A stretch of 64,000 bases of DNA from Powellomyces hirtus. Lineage: Eukaryota; Chytridiomycota; Chytridiomycetes; Spizellomycetales; Powellomycetaceae. Below, piece after piece: positions 30,352 to 41,754 of this stretch. The notes under the pieces are model-generated. The model searched no databases. It was not told the origin of the DNA and saw only the letters and a program-made list of their open reading frames with translations. The DNA lies in contig JAHLKG010000002.1 of the NCBI GenBank assembly GCA_025526995.1, positions 992,001 through 1,056,000 of the forward strand, in the 5' to 3' direction. The position numbers and the translations under genes were made by a program. How positions within the stretch are numbered: position 1 is the first letter of the stretch; every line of letters begins with the position of its first letter.

Positions 30352-31965
30352 TTATAGACATTGCGGTCCTTTGTTTTGCAGCTTCGGTCGCAAAAGCAGC
30401 GGCGGTGGTTTCAACATAACCATCGATAAATGGCAGGTTTCCGTTGTGGGGAGCGGTAGGATAACGCGGCCGTTCTTCAAGATGGAGGAACCGTTAGTTG
30501 AGAACGTGATTTCGTAACCATCTCGGTTCAGTGGCGATGTGGAAACCAAGTTGCGGCTCGCTTCAGGTACGTAGAGCACGTCGACGCAGACAATGGCTTC
30601 GTCCGTGTCGTTATTGCTGATGGTGAGTGTGCCTGCTTCGCGAGCGGTAAGGTTTTCGCCGTTTGCGACGCTGATTTGGACTGCCGGGATGGGTCGCAGG
30701 TCAGTAAGGAGAATAGCGTCCTTGATAATGTGGTGCATTGCGCAAGAGTCAAGGGCGATTGAATGCGAGGACCTGTGGTTAGTTGCCAAAACGAGGTTTG
30801 CTTCGGCAGCGGGTTCTTGCTGATGTTGTTTAAGGAGCTCGTGCGCGTCCTTCATTTTCGGGCAGTCCTTCAACCAATGACCGGTTTGTTTGCAGAGGAG
30901 GCAGGGAGATCCTGGAACTGAGCAACGGTGTTGTTTTTTCCACGATTTTCGGGGCGCGTGTTCATTGGTGTTGGCGTCCGAATTGCCATGCATCACATGG
31001 GCTTCAACGTGAGACTCGTTTTTGGGCACACGAGCGCCCCGTTCTGAGGTAAGCTGTTCCTGTCGGATTGCGGCTTCCTGCATGGCGTCCAGATCCAAGA
31101 GATCCTTTGAGATGATGGCCGAGTAGATAGGACGCTTGAGTCCCTTGAGATAGCGATGCTCGATTTCTCCTTTGTTCATGTCGGGAATCTGCATGACGAG
31201 TTTGTTGAACGCATTGTTGTATGCAATGACCGACGTGGTCTGCGAGAGATCATCCAGTTTATCACGGATCATCGAGCTGAACGCTGGTGGTGTGAATCTC
31301 AGGCGTAGCGTTGTTTTGAGATGATTCCATGTTCGAGGGGCGGTCCCCTGGCTTTCCTGGGTCCTCCACCAGATGTGAGCGGTAGATGTGAGTTTGCTTA
31401 CCGCCATTTTTGCTTTGAGAAGTGGCGGAAGGTATGCAACCTCGAAAAAATTGTCCAGTTTTGCAATGAATTCGAGAAGTAATTGCGGACTACTCATATC
31501 GCCATCGAAGTTGGGAACTTGTTTAAGGAGCTCCTTTGCGACGGAATTCATTGAGGACAACGTGGGAGAAGAATTCTCCGATGAGCAAGAGTGTGGGCGG
31601 TCCTCCGGGAAGACATGAGGGTTTGCAGCGGCGGCCGTCTGCATTTGCATTTGTGCGAAGGTAGAAATCATCTTCTCCATCATCTCTCGTTGGGATTCAG
31701 CCGCAAGGTGCTGAAACTCCCTTTGTGACTCGGCGGCGAGTCGCTGCGATTCCAGCAGCATGCGTTCCTGCATTTCGGCGATAATGCGTTGAGATTCCAA
31801 CAGCGCCTTCTCCAAATACTCCTTGGTGACAATCTCGTCGTCAGGTTGAGCGGCTCGACTCTTGTCGTCCTCACTGTGATGACCCTCATCTGCAGAATCC
31901 TGCGTCGGCGCAGGGGCAGTGTTTGTTCCGGACGTGGTCCGAATGGGGCTACGGGACAATGACAT
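30352..31965 (-). CDS. copia-2 Gag-protease
   Basis: 537 residues, open. An N-terminal acidic region is followed by a long coiled coil of repeated ESQR(L/I)(L/I)AE elements (residues ~55-115). The UBN2/Gag-like core follows (TSTAHIWWRTQESQG, LRLRFTPPAF, RYLKGLKRP), then a CCHC knuckle CLLCKQTGHWLKDC and a protease-like segment, IALDSCAMHHI. The protease motif is DSC rather than the usual DSG, which would be expected to harm activity. The chosen ATG is the first in frame. The leader upstream is interrupted by a solo LTR. Confidence 0.85.
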   Translation of the reverse strand: MSLSRSPIRTTSGTNTAPAPTQDSADEGHHSEDDKSRAAQPDDEIVTKEYLEKALLESQRIIAEMQERMLLESQRLAAESQREFQHLAAESQREMMEKMISTFAQMQMQTAAAANPHVFPEDRPHSCSSENSSPTLSSMNSVAKELLKQVPNFDGDMSSPQLLLEFIAKLDNFFEVAYLPPLLKAKMAVSKLTSTAHIWWRTQESQGTAPRTWNHLKTTLRLRFTPPAFSSMIRDKLDDLSQTTSVIAYNNAFNKLVMQIPDMNKGEIEHRYLKGLKRPIYSAIISKDLLDLDAMQEAAIRQEQLTSERGARVPKNESHVEAHVMHGNSDANTNEHAPRKSWKKQHRCSVPGSPCLLCKQTGHWLKDCPKMKDAHELLKQHQQEPAAEANLVLATNHRSSHSIALDSCAMHHIIKDAILLTDLRPIPAVQISVANGENLTAREAGTLTISNNDTDEAIVCVDVLYVPEASRNLVSTSPLNRDGYEITFSTNGSSILKNGRVILPLPTTETCHLSMVMLKPPPLLLRPKLQNKGPQCL

Positions 31966-32014
31966 GATTGAGTATTGAACAACGTGAAGAAGGATGCAGG
32001 GTGCTTGTCGTTTT

Positions 32015-32379
32015 TATTGGAATGTTGAGCCTTGCGTACTCAACGTTAGTCCTTACATTAGATCCTAATTTGGAATCTCCGGCTAGAACGCATGACCGTG
32101 ATACCGGTAACGCTAAGAGCAGAATTGGATCACGTGTGATCACGTGATTGGAGAAAAAGTAGATTAGAACGCTCGAAGCGAGACATTACCGATAAGACTT
32201 TAAGACAAGAATTACATTCACATACATTACATCTCCGTGCATCTGACAACGCTACATCGTCAACTGCATCACAGAAGAGCTCTGTAACTCCCCTTTACGA
32301 AGTATACTGGAGGCCACATCGAATTCGGCCAATCCTCTGCAATTCCGATAAAGTACTGGAAGTGCCGATATCTCCAATA
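32015..32379 (+). repeat. Solo LTR S2 (TATTGGA family) in copia-2 leader
   Basis: 365 bp with perfect TATTGGA/TCCAATA ends and target-site duplication GTTTT (32010-32014 and 32380-32384). CACGTG at 32131 and 32141. Confidence 0.92.
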
Positions 32380-32402
32380 GTTTTAAGCGTTGAGCGGGCT
32401 AA

Positions 32403-32416
32403 CAGGGCTCATAACC
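32403..32416 (-). promoter_or_regulatory. copia-2 primer-binding site (initiator-tRNA anticodon half)
   Basis: On the minus strand the first bases after the 5' LTR are GGTTATGAGCCCTG, identical to copia-3 and complementary to the initiator tRNA-Met anticodon arm. Confidence 0.8.
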
Positions 32417-32673
32417 TGTTGTGCGTAGGTGCGGTTAAGGAGTAGTGCAACAGAGGAAAGCTAGCTCGACACTCTCAATGACAATGGGATGATTGTGTTG
32501 TTGTTAAGTGTAAACGATGGGTGAAAGAGATCTACACTACAAAGAAGAAAGGTGGCTGTGCAAGCTATCTAAGCATACGCGGTCAGATGAGGCACCATTG
32601 CGCAGCGGGGGTCACGTGGAGTCTTGGAGCGCTGTCGATTTGACAGGTTTATCTCAAAAGTCCAATCTCAACA
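32417..32673 (-). repeat. copia-2 LTR (5')
   Basis: 257 bp. CACGTG at 32613-32618. Followed by target-site duplication ATTTC (32674-32678). Confidence 0.93.
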
Positions 32674-32678
32674 ATTTC

Positions 32679-33175
32679 CATCACTCTGCTACCTACGAAC
32701 TGTGCCACCTTCACGTCTTATGTGGCACACGGTTCCATGATTAATCCTCTACCACCACGCGTCTTTAGTGGCACGGTCCCCACTTGATTCCCATTGTTCC
32801 CCTTGCATTGTGACATTAGGCCCCTTACGTTCATTTCATTTGCATGGCTCTTTCATTTCCCATTGTTCTAGAGCTGCTGCTGTCTTCACCCATTTTGCTC
32901 TTAAGCCCGGAGGATCCTTACTCCCACCTCCTGCTCTGAGAGAGATTTATGAGAGACTTGTTATACTATTGGCAATACACTACCTTTTGCTCTTTGCTAC
33001 TCGCACTTTTAAGCTTGGCCGTCTAAGCAATTACCCTCCAGCGCACCTACTTGCAACTACCATGTGCATCAAGCACTACAACAACACCATCACTCCAATG
33101 ACAAAACCGTCCATGACGGAGCTTCCGAATGACTAAAATCCCTTTAACACGGATCGATTGCTTGAATAAGGGCTG
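32679..33175. other. Right flank of copia-2; no gene seen
   Basis: About 500 bp. The 32768-33136 ORF is T/C-rich and has no recognisable domain. The segment continues whatever lay at 20230-20354 before copia-2 inserted, possibly the rest of a copia-1 LTR. Confidence 0.35.
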
Positions 33176-33542
33176 TATTGGAATGTTGAGCTTTGCATAC
33201 TCAATGTTAGTCTTTACATTAAATCCTAAGTTAAAGTCTCCAACTAGACCGCGTGACCGTTATACCAGAAACACTAAGAGCTGAATTGGCTCACGTATGA
33301 TCACGTGATTGAAAAAAAGTAGATTAGAACACTCAACAAGCGAGACATTACCGATAAGACTCAAGACATGAGAAATTAATTCCCATGTCTACATCTCCGT
33401 GCATCTGACAATGGTACGCCATCATCTGCATCACAGAAGAGCTCTATAACCCCTTTACAAAGTGAATACAAGCAGCCTGATCTGAATTTGGCCAATCTTC
33501 TGCATTTTTGATAAAGTACTGGAAACGCTGATATCTCCAATA
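33176..33542 (+). repeat. Solo LTR S3 (TATTGGA family)
   Basis: 367 bp, more diverged, with TATTGGA/TCCAATA ends kept. Flanks do not match (GGCTG left, ATCCT right), so the target-site duplication is lost or the copy arose by recombination. One CACGTG at 33302; its partner is degraded to CACGTA. Confidence 0.85.
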
Positions 33543-33694
33543 ATCCTGGTTTCAGGAAGCATGTGATACTGAAACAATAATGAGACTGGTTTCAGCCACC
33601 TTTTAGCTTACTTTGACTTGTGTTTCTTGAAGGTTGAACCGGTGGCTTAGAGAAATAGTCCACATCGCTACTATGGTGGTATTTGGATGCGGGG

Positions 33695-33759
33695 CGTATG
33701 ACACATAGAGACATTCCAAATAGAAGACTAGCTCTGGCAACGGACCTAATATTATTACA
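33695..33759 (+). repeat. Relic of gypsy LTR, opposite orientation
   Basis: About 65 bp ending ATTATTACA match the complement of the start of the gypsy LTR (TGTAATAATACTAGG through the ATAGAAGACTAG region) with several changes. The rest of the LTR is not recognisable. Confidence 0.65.
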
Positions 33760-33766
33760 GCAGGTG

Positions 33767-34133
33767 TATTGGTATGTTGACGATTGCGTACTCAATGTTG
33801 GTCCTCACAATAAATCCTAACTTGGAATCCCTGCTCAAAACACGTGACCACTATACTGGTAATGCAAAGAGCTGGGCTGGATCACGCGTGATCACGTGAT
33901 TGAAAGAAAAGTAGATAGTTTCACTCCACAAGCAAAACCATTCCGTTAAGACTTAAAACATAGTTTTACATTCACATACATACATCTCCGCGCATCTGGC
34001 AACATTACATTGTCATCTGCATCACAGAAGAGCTCTGTAACCCCCTTATGAAGGCAATACAAGCAGAACATTTGAATTTTGCCCAATTCTCAGCATTTCC
34101 AATAAAGTACTGGAAACGCTGTTATCTCCAATA
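33767..34133 (+). repeat. Solo LTR S4 (TATTGGA family)
   Basis: 367 bp, TATTGGTATGTTG to ATCTCCAATA. No clear target-site duplication. CACGTG at 33841 and 33893. Confidence 0.85.
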
Positions 34134-34649
34134 GGCATGAGATCCTGCATCTAGGATCCATTGGAAGGACTAACCTTGAGTTGGGAGTTCCAACTGTTGG
34201 TTGTATTCATTGCAACAACATGCAAAATGCCAGTGTCATATGCTTGAAATCCAGCATATGGACTCAAAGAAATTCTGAGCCATCAAACCGGCCTGGATGT
34301 ATCCGGATGTAGTTGTAGCACCACTGGATTTGAACCGGACTTCTACCATGTATTTTTGTGGAAAGATATTTAAGCTCCACATCTGCTTTCCTGATAGGCA
34401 TCAGCTGAAGAAAAGCTCCGCCTTGGCATTCAGCCCGGCCTTGGGCATTCAGCTGCCGCGGTCCGAAGTATAAAATAGATACCTCGGGCAATAAAACCTT
34501 TCAATAATGGAACATCCTATCGCTCCCATTTTTCTACTAAGAAATCTCCAATCTCAAATACGCCCTCAAGCGTACTACAGCCAGTGACCCGGGAAAGCAT
34601 TGATGTATTGTTGCCATACTTTGAGCAAAAGGATACAATACTACAAGTT
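34134..34649. other. Boundary region between transposon cluster and host genes
   Basis: About 500 bp. A 75-residue minus-strand ORF (34264-34491) has no domain I recognise and is probably chance. Nothing else is supportable. Confidence 0.4.
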
Positions 34650-35895
34650 TTAAACATGAGGGCTGGGCATGGTGTTGTTAAGACGTTTGATCATCGATCC
34701 GACTATGAGACTGCGATTATGTTGGGCCTCCGTCGCAGAATAATAGGTATCCGGTAAGGGAACTGCCCAAACGCCAGAACCCAGCGATACATGTCGTTCT
34801 GATTGTCGTTCTGATGCTGACGCTGTCTGGAGGGCTTCCTCCCACCGCCCTGCTCGATCCATGTTCTGCGAAGCTGCGGCATACATCAGCGAGGTGTGTA
34901 GCGGGACTTCAGCAAGGGATAAATTCTGTGCGTCAGCCGAGAGCTTCGCGGATTCTTCAAGATCGCTAATTCTTGAGATTCCTATAGACTCGGACAGTTT
35001 AGCATTCAGCAGACCCACGCTGTCCCGATATCTTCTTTCCAGAGAATTTTCAATCCCGCCTTTCGGCTGACATGGTTGCTCGGAGTTTTGGACTCCGCCA
35101 ACAGTTACGACTGGGGTCGGAGCTACTTCCGTCGGCTTTTCCATTTGTTCCTGACGTGGAGTTTTCCAGACGCTCTCGTTAGTTAGCTGATTGTAATAGT
35201 AGGGTTTTCCTGATGTCCGGGAACGGCACAGGATCCAATCGGTTGTTGAGGATTGAGACCAGACCTCCACCTCTTTCGTTTCGGTTTTTACATCGTTTGA
35301 AGACGTCCCCTGGTTCTCGGGACAGACCAAATCCGTTTGTTCTCTTCCGACAATGATTGATGCCCATTCCTCTGACGGATAGACAGAGTCCGGACGCTCG
35401 TTGGAGACGTCCGGACGCTCGCTCTCCAACGAGCTCGTCGAAAGACGGCTGGAGCACACACTTGCTCCGTACGCCGTGGGAGCGGGCTCTGCCGTCTTAA
35501 CCATATCTCAAAAGCAGCCTGGTAAATAAGTGGCCCAGGAAATCAGTACTTTTTGATGTAAGTAACCTACCCCGCGCCATTCTTTCTGACATCGGGAGGT
35601 CTCTTGCACGACTGAGGCTCACGTGTGGAATCACTGATTTCGACGGCTGGCGAGGTGTAATGCTGTGCCCTTTGATGGCGGTTTCTTCTACTTTATCGCC
35701 CAGACGATCCCAAATGGATCTCTTTCCGCTTGATCGTCCAGCCGTCGTCTCTAAGGCATTTTTTGATTCATCCGTTTGAGGTTTGGTATTTTGCAAACTG
35801 CCAGGTACCCTTTCCGGCTGTCGATCTTCCATCATGCCACACCGGGTACTCTGCGGTTGCCTTGTGCCTCGACCTCTTGCTTTATGACGGGACAT
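34650..35895 (-). CDS. WW-domain protein
   Basis: Two exons: 35895-35571 and 35506-34650, with a 64-nt intron (GTAGGT ... GAG). About 390 residues. The N-terminus is basic with a KRSIWDRLGD element; the middle is Ser/Asp/Glu-rich. A WW domain follows (WILCRSRTSGKPYYYNQLTN, then ESVWKTP), with both Trp and the aromatic patch that binds proline-rich ligands. The C-terminal ~130 residues are predicted helical (SLERRYRDSVGLLNAKL). WW proteins of this form often act in RNA processing or transcription, but no specific orthologue is recognised. The downstream acceptor was chosen because the earlier one gives an immediate stop. Confidence 0.7.
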
Positions 35896-36110
35896 GCCAG
35901 ATTAGAACTTTTGTGACGTGAGTGAGTCGGGTTCTTATTTCACACTGATGACGTGTAACACGCTCACACAACGGGTAGGAAACAATGCCGTAAGCCAAAA
36001 ATTAGGCACGCCTTGATGATGATGATTTAGTAGCAATTTAGAGGTTTTGATTCAACGGCGGCTTTGGTCGGCTTTATCATGCCAGAAACAGGTAGTTTTA
36101 ATATATGCAG

Positions 36111-39100
36111 TTATGCTCCCAAGTCAGATGTTGATGCTAAGAACTTCTCGACATCTTCATCCTCAGAGTGCAGATCCTCCGTGGTCTGCCCATCTATAAA
36201 TTGAGTAGGGTCGTCGAAGTCGATGTCTCCCTGAAAACAGTAAGTCGGTTAAAGATGCAAATGATTGTGGTGAGGAAGCTGCCAATACACCTACCCTCAC
36301 CGACCCTGTCCCAGTGGTGTTGACCTCCAAACTCATGTGGCTCATGTTATCTGAGATCGCGTCCGATCTTTCTTCCGAGAACAAGGATCGGGTCTGTATT
36401 AACGCAGCAATCGCAATATTAGTGTATGCCCCTTAGACGGAGGGACCAAAGAACCCTACCTCCTCATCACCCGGTACACTGCCTTCACTCAAGTGCATCC
36501 TTACTCGGGGAGCTGTTGCTGGAGTTTTCTCATCCTTGGATGAGACCTGAGAGTCAGGCAAGCCTTCCGGAAACCTGTCCTTCAGTTGGCCGATGACGTC
36601 CCAGTCAAGACTGTCCCTCATATCAGCATAGTCTTCGGCTGGAAAGGGTCCCTTCTCACGCTGACGTTTGAAAGCCTCTTCCGCAAACAGCCCGTACTTC
36701 AGGTCAGGGAAGAGGTCTTGGTGTGTGTCTGGGCTGGCGATCGCTTCTGCAGCTTTGTGCTTGTTGTCCTTGACCAGACCGTCCCGCCAAAGGTCGACCA
36801 CGCGCGGAATTTGACTAGGCATATAAGTTCGCGCCAACAGCGCCGCCTCTGGAATCCGATCCGTCGCCACCAACAAGTCGGTGCACTTCTCCACTTCACC
36901 ACGCAGCAGGTAACACATGAATGCGATGTTGTTCTTGCCCTTCCCAGTTGCAAGCTCCGCAAGATCTGACAATCCTTTCCGGTTCCCACTGGCTTGGTAC
37001 ATCAACAGCAGCCCTTCCAAATCTTTCGCATTGCGTAAGCACTCATCAGCCAAGTCGAATTGCCAAAGCTCCAATGCCTTGTCCCCAACGGTCTTCCATT
37101 TGTCTTCCTGGTCCAGAGTCTGTGCAATCTCATATGCCATATCCATCCTTTGCAATTGGATGGCAAGGTCGAAGCGGTGCTCTGGATCGGCGGAAACTGC
37201 GAGTGCCTGTTCCTTCAAGTTTTGGCCCTCCAGAAATCGAGCAACTCGGTTTCTCTGATCGGCGGGCACACTGGGCAATAGACTGTCCGCCAGGGCGAGG
37301 TCTCCGCGGAGAACTGCTGTCTGATATTGAATCAGGCTCAGTGGAAGGGCGTAGCTGAACACACCTAGGTCCTTGTCAGCAAGATAGACGCGATTGTCTC
37401 GAGGAATGTAGCCGAGAAGGTACAAGTTCGTATCAAAGTGGCTGAGAGTGGATGTTTGTCCTCCGACGAGATAATTTAACCGATTACCGTTGTTGGTATA
37501 GATAAATGAATCGCCAACCCAACATCCGGTTTTGATACTTAAATTGAGCGGCAAGCTTTAGCTAAAACGACCATGAGATGCATGAGATACGAATCATACC
37601 TCTCATTGATTTCGGTTACGAACTCGACAGCTTCTTCAATGCCCTCCTCACCGATCGAAGCGGCTCCATGTCTATCAACATATTGCTGATAGGATACTCG
37701 GTTGAATTTCAGAACATATGTAATGTCATCGCAAATGATCGCCACCAGGTCTGACTCGGACCAGTAAACCTAAAATGATGTGAGTTGATGCTATGGCTGT
37801 CGTACTGATTCAACATACCGCTCAACGTACATTGCGAGCGACGACATCAACTCTGCGAACGCAAACCCCTGTCTCCCAGTCATAGAAGTTCAGGAAATTA
37901 CTACTTCGAATACCAAGAAGAGCCCCTCCGTAAATGCCTTCCGCACTGTAAGTCGGTCTTATGGAAACGTCAGTCTTTTCTTTGAAATTCTTGAAAAGCT
38001 TCACTTTGGATGAAGATTCGCGTATAGCGTATCTGAAAGGAAGCAGTTATGTTAGCGATGTGATTGCTTTGGCGGTGGAAACCGAGAGACATCTTACTCA
38101 TTCGAGTCCAATGCCCAAACAAATTCGAGAGCACTTCCAAAGCTCTTGTTCCTCCACGCAAGTGCAGTATAGATGATGTACTCGCCATCGCCACAAACAA
38201 CAACAAAGCGCCCATTCGGACTGTGCTGCAGCATTTGTGGATAAACCTCACAACTACCAAGCTCTTTTGTAGCCAAGGTGATTCGTTCCCCATCCTTCAA
38301 ATTCTCGTCCACGTTCGCCTTTACATTAGCCGTTTGGATTTCGCTGTGGCGTGCCCAGATGATCTTGCCACCATTATCCATGCTGACAGCTGGCTCTTCT
38401 CGTCCGAGCTACTCAAATCAGCGTTGGTTATGTGACTGAGGAGGGGCGTGTCAAAGACGCATCCACACCTTTATGGCAATAGTACCCTCATCATATCCAA
38501 AGGCCACGTCATTGCTTCCTTTCAGATATGCCAAAGTCCATGCCCTCTCCATCCCGTAGTTGAGAGTATTTTCAAGCCGATATGTATTGGCGTGCCACAA
38601 TCGAACCGTTCCTTCAGAAGTTGTTAGATGGGTAAAAAACAAAACGAATGTTGCATCGCTTACCATCTTCGCTGGCGCTGATTATGATGGGCAGCTCAGG
38701 GTGAAACGCCGCGACCGTCACATTATGCGTGTGACCTTCCAATGTTTGCACACAAGTTTTGTTTTGGTAATCCCAAACCTTGACAACTCTGAAACCCTTT
38801 AGTCATGGTTCGTCAGAAAGCGAAACAGTGCTCCGAATCTCACTTGTCATCAGCCCCACTGATGAGGTAAGGCTTGTCACCGCCGTGATAATAGTCCACA
38901 CAATTAACCCCTTTTTCATGTCCCTCCAACGTATAGTTCGGCGAGCTTGATCCTAACGACCAGACCTTCAATCAAGCGTCAGCTACGGAATTAACGAGAC
39001 AGCTCAAAATTGATTCCAAGACGGACCTTGATAGTACGATCCAGACACGCACTGGCGAAGGTGTTCCCATCTTTTGGGTTGAAGGTCACTTGCATGACGT

Positions 39101-39867
39101 AATGTGTATGTCCTTCGAAGACCTGGCTGACCGCATTAGTTCCCTCTAGCTGTTGAGGGTTGCTTTAAATAATTACCATGATGTTGCGCCAGCCTTTCTC
39201 CCAATCCCACAATTTGATCATCATGTCATCTGAACATGTCAAAACGTACGGCTGGGTAGGGTGGACAGTGATGTTGCGAATATAGTCCTGATGCGCCTCG
39301 AACGCAATGACTTTCTCGTGCGTATTGTAATTGAAGACTTTGACTTGCATGTCGTCCGACCCGGTTATCAGCCATGATTTTCTGGCGATGAATTTGGCTG
39401 CTCGAACTGCAGATCGTAAACAAGTCAGTCATACGTGAGAGAAAGATTCATGAACAGTTGCTGGCTGCTGGCTAACCAGGAAGATCGGTGATTTCGAACG
39501 TTTTTACAACATTCTATTTCCAAGACGGAGAGGTTATACACGATGTTGCTGCTCCACTCGCGTTCTCTGAGCATCTACCTGAGTTTCGTGATTCCATATG
39601 TACACAGTGCCATTGTATAGCGCCGCCAATAGCCAGGGCTCAGTCGGATGGAAGTCTACTGCTTTCACTCGGTCCGACCGATTGGACAGTTTTCTCTGTC
39701 AAATAGTTATTAGCACGACCCCAGTTAACATTTGGGCCCACCTGGAAAACCACAGTTTTGATATTGCATACCTTGATGTCGAGTCGCAGGGGCTGAAGAT
39801 CAGCAAAAGAGAGGTGTTGAGCATTGGAAAGTATAATAATCTCAACAGAATAACAATGTCATACCAT
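36111..39867 (-). CDS. SEC27: Coatomer subunit beta' (beta'-COP)
   Basis: COPI coat subunit acting in retrograde Golgi-to-ER vesicle formation; the N-terminal WD40 propellers bind KKxx cargo signals. The reading starts MPLRLDIK and continues with [36 protein letters not shown] and [15 protein letters not shown], diagnostic of the family. After the second propeller a large exon (about 37554-36480) encodes the alpha-solenoid ([52 protein letters not shown]). The last exons give an acidic tail ending ASTSDLGA. More than ten exons. Exon 1 contributes only the ATG (39867-39865) and exon 2 is 21 nt (39792-39772). The start codon of HOP2 lies 392 bp away in divergent orientation. Confidence 0.93.
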
Positions 39868-40259
39868 CTTGACTGGAAATTGTGGGAAGGCAGCAATCTT
39901 CTCAACAAACGATGGTATATCCGAGACAAATCAACTGTCGCAGACGGCGGTGTATTGTTAGTTGTCCAGTAGCTATAACTATCTCTGGAGGGACGGGGTT
40001 ACAAAAGTTGATTTGCATGTCCTCACCTGGTAAGGCTGCTGCAGATGCACCGATACGGATTCAAGCCGCAAAACGGCAACGCGTGAACCGCCCCCTCCAG
40101 GTACGGTATGTTGCACACGCGAGAGAGATCTGCCTCAAGATCCTCAGACCTCAGTAGCGTTGCATTATCCTTTTCTCGTTATACCGATTGCTTTACTGGC
40201 TACTTCAAAGTACTTCACTTAGAGAGCTATTTGGGTGCATTCTTGCTTTCATACCAAAC

Positions 40260-41551
40260 ATGGCGAAAGAGAAAAAGGACAAAAAGTCCGGCCAATCCAA
40301 AGAAGAAGGTCTGTGTCGAATTGGTCAACCGTTAACGGTGGTGGAGACTCACGGGCGCTGTTTTAAAATGGATCTACAGCGCATGACGTTGTTCTTCATT
40401 ATTTGAGAAAACAGAACAGGTAGCTCTCTTCCGCGATACACGCTGAGGCATCCAGTACTTAAATTGTGAGAAGGCCGTATAGTGCCGTTGATGTCTTCAA
40501 CAATTTGGGGGGGCAAATTGGGAAGCCCGTCGTTCTCAAAGCACTGACAACTATGGCCGAAGAACGTAAGGACATCAGTTGGTTCAGTGATGGTCCGCAA
40601 GAGCTCAATAACTCTTGGTTATCTTGAACATATGTAGAACTCATACACGGGAAGCTAAATGGTAGTATTCCCATCGGATCTTACAATGGAGTGGTTCAAA
40701 TGCTAGAAAAAGCAGGTGCTTTTAGGAAAGCAGTGGGTTTTCGTAGCCAAACAGGACGAATTTGAAATTCCATCGAGAGCAACGCTTGATGAAATGGATG
40801 CAGCGATCGCGCAAAGCAAGGAACAGATTAAAACAAAGATGGAAGAGGTGTTGTATGGACGAAGTTGTAGTTTACATCCGAGCTGAAGTTTATGCTGACC
40901 GTGGAAATTATGAAGAATACTCTAGTGCAAAGCGGTATGTCGTGTGCAAATGAATTCGTGATTCATAACTCATCGGCATATATTTGTGTTTCTTCATCAT
41001 TGTCAGAACTGTGCAATCTGAACAATTCACTTACAACCACTCAAATGGATGACAAACTTCAAAGTTTGAGCATCGAGGTAACCAATCGGGCATATCGGGG
41101 GACTTCATCTGAAAGGCCGTCCGACAAGGCGGGCGGGCATCCTTATTTTTATCTATGATAGAACAAACAATTCGAAGAGCGTCTCGCGACACTTCGATCC
41201 GGTTCCACCGGTGTCAAAATGAGTGCGGAAGAACGAAAGAAAATTGATGCAGAACTGGACAGAATCTTGAAGGAATGGCGCCGGCGAAAACGAATGTTTG
41301 GGGATATGTGGGGTGCTGTCACAGAAAACATACAGGGCAATCTCCATGAGCTGCGGGTAGGTTCTCGAATCAATCCATGTTCGACATCATTTCGGTGCTA
41401 CGTGAAGGTGTTGTTGTTTCATTTGACATTGCCAGAAGCAGGAGCTGAAATGACCTCAATCTTTCCCGGAATGTAGGAGGCAATTGGAATTGAGACCGAT
41501 GAGGCCGCTGGCGTAAATGTCAATGGTGATCTATTGAAAGGCTTTGCGTAG
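40260..41551 (+). CDS. HOP2: Meiotic homologous-pairing protein Hop2/PSMC3IP
   Basis: Nine exons: 40260-40308, 40380-40419, 40474-40565, 40638-40661, 40726-40847, 40871-40934, 41007-41077, 41162-41356 and 41477-41551. Joining them gives about 240 residues. After a Lys-rich start comes the winged-helix DNA-binding domain (VVLHYLRKQNRPYSAVDVF, GKPVVLKAL, KQWVFVAKQDEFE). A coiled coil follows (LDEMDAAIAQSKEQI, LTTTQMDDKLQSL) and then the conserved C-terminus (KEWRRRKRMF, EAIGIETDE). Hop2 works with Mnd1 to stimulate Dmc1/Rad51 strand exchange in meiosis, so this organism retains that pathway. All junctions keep the frame, and several exons are under 50 nt. Confidence 0.92.
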
Positions 41552-41754
41552 ATTCAATGATTGAGTCACAAGAGCGTAGCCTCATGCGAAAAGTATTGGG
41601 ATGGTCCATGCTATACACAATTCCATTATGTCCGCTGCACGCAAATTTGGCCGACACTTTTACGTAGAGCACATACGCCATGAAATCTTCGCTTCTTGTG
41701 CAATGTATTTGATTAGTATCCGCCAAAGTGACTTTTGTCCTGCACCCTTTGCTC

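Larger units (their letters stand above)
20355..32673 (-). mobile_element. copia-2 Ty1/copia element, interrupted by copia-3 and a solo LTR
   Basis: LTRs of 257 bp (20355-20611 and 32417-32673) start TGTTG and end CAACA. A 5-bp target-site duplication ATTTC lies at 20350-20354 and 32674-32678. On the minus strand: 5' LTR, primer-binding site, leader containing a solo LTR (32015-32379), gag-PR (31965-30352), integrase N-terminal half (about 30350-29845), copia-3 inserted at 29845/23271 with target CGGTT, integrase C-terminus-chromodomain-RT-RNase H (23271-21094), then an antisense RING gene (20636-21100), the purine tract complement CTCCCCC and the 3' LTR. Net length without insertions is about 5.4 kb. 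Confidence 0.93.

Noticed and set aside
32768..33136. 122-residue ORF right of copia-2
   Set aside because: Composition is T/C-rich and low in charged residues with no recognisable motif; more likely an LTR remnant.
1..34133. RIP (repeat-induced point mutation)
   Set aside because: Changes between copies are sparse and favour CpG sites rather than the dense CpA to TpA pattern of RIP; base composition is not AT-biased.
34264..34491. 75-residue ORF
   Set aside because: No domain, no neighbours of similar coding character, and next to degraded repeats.
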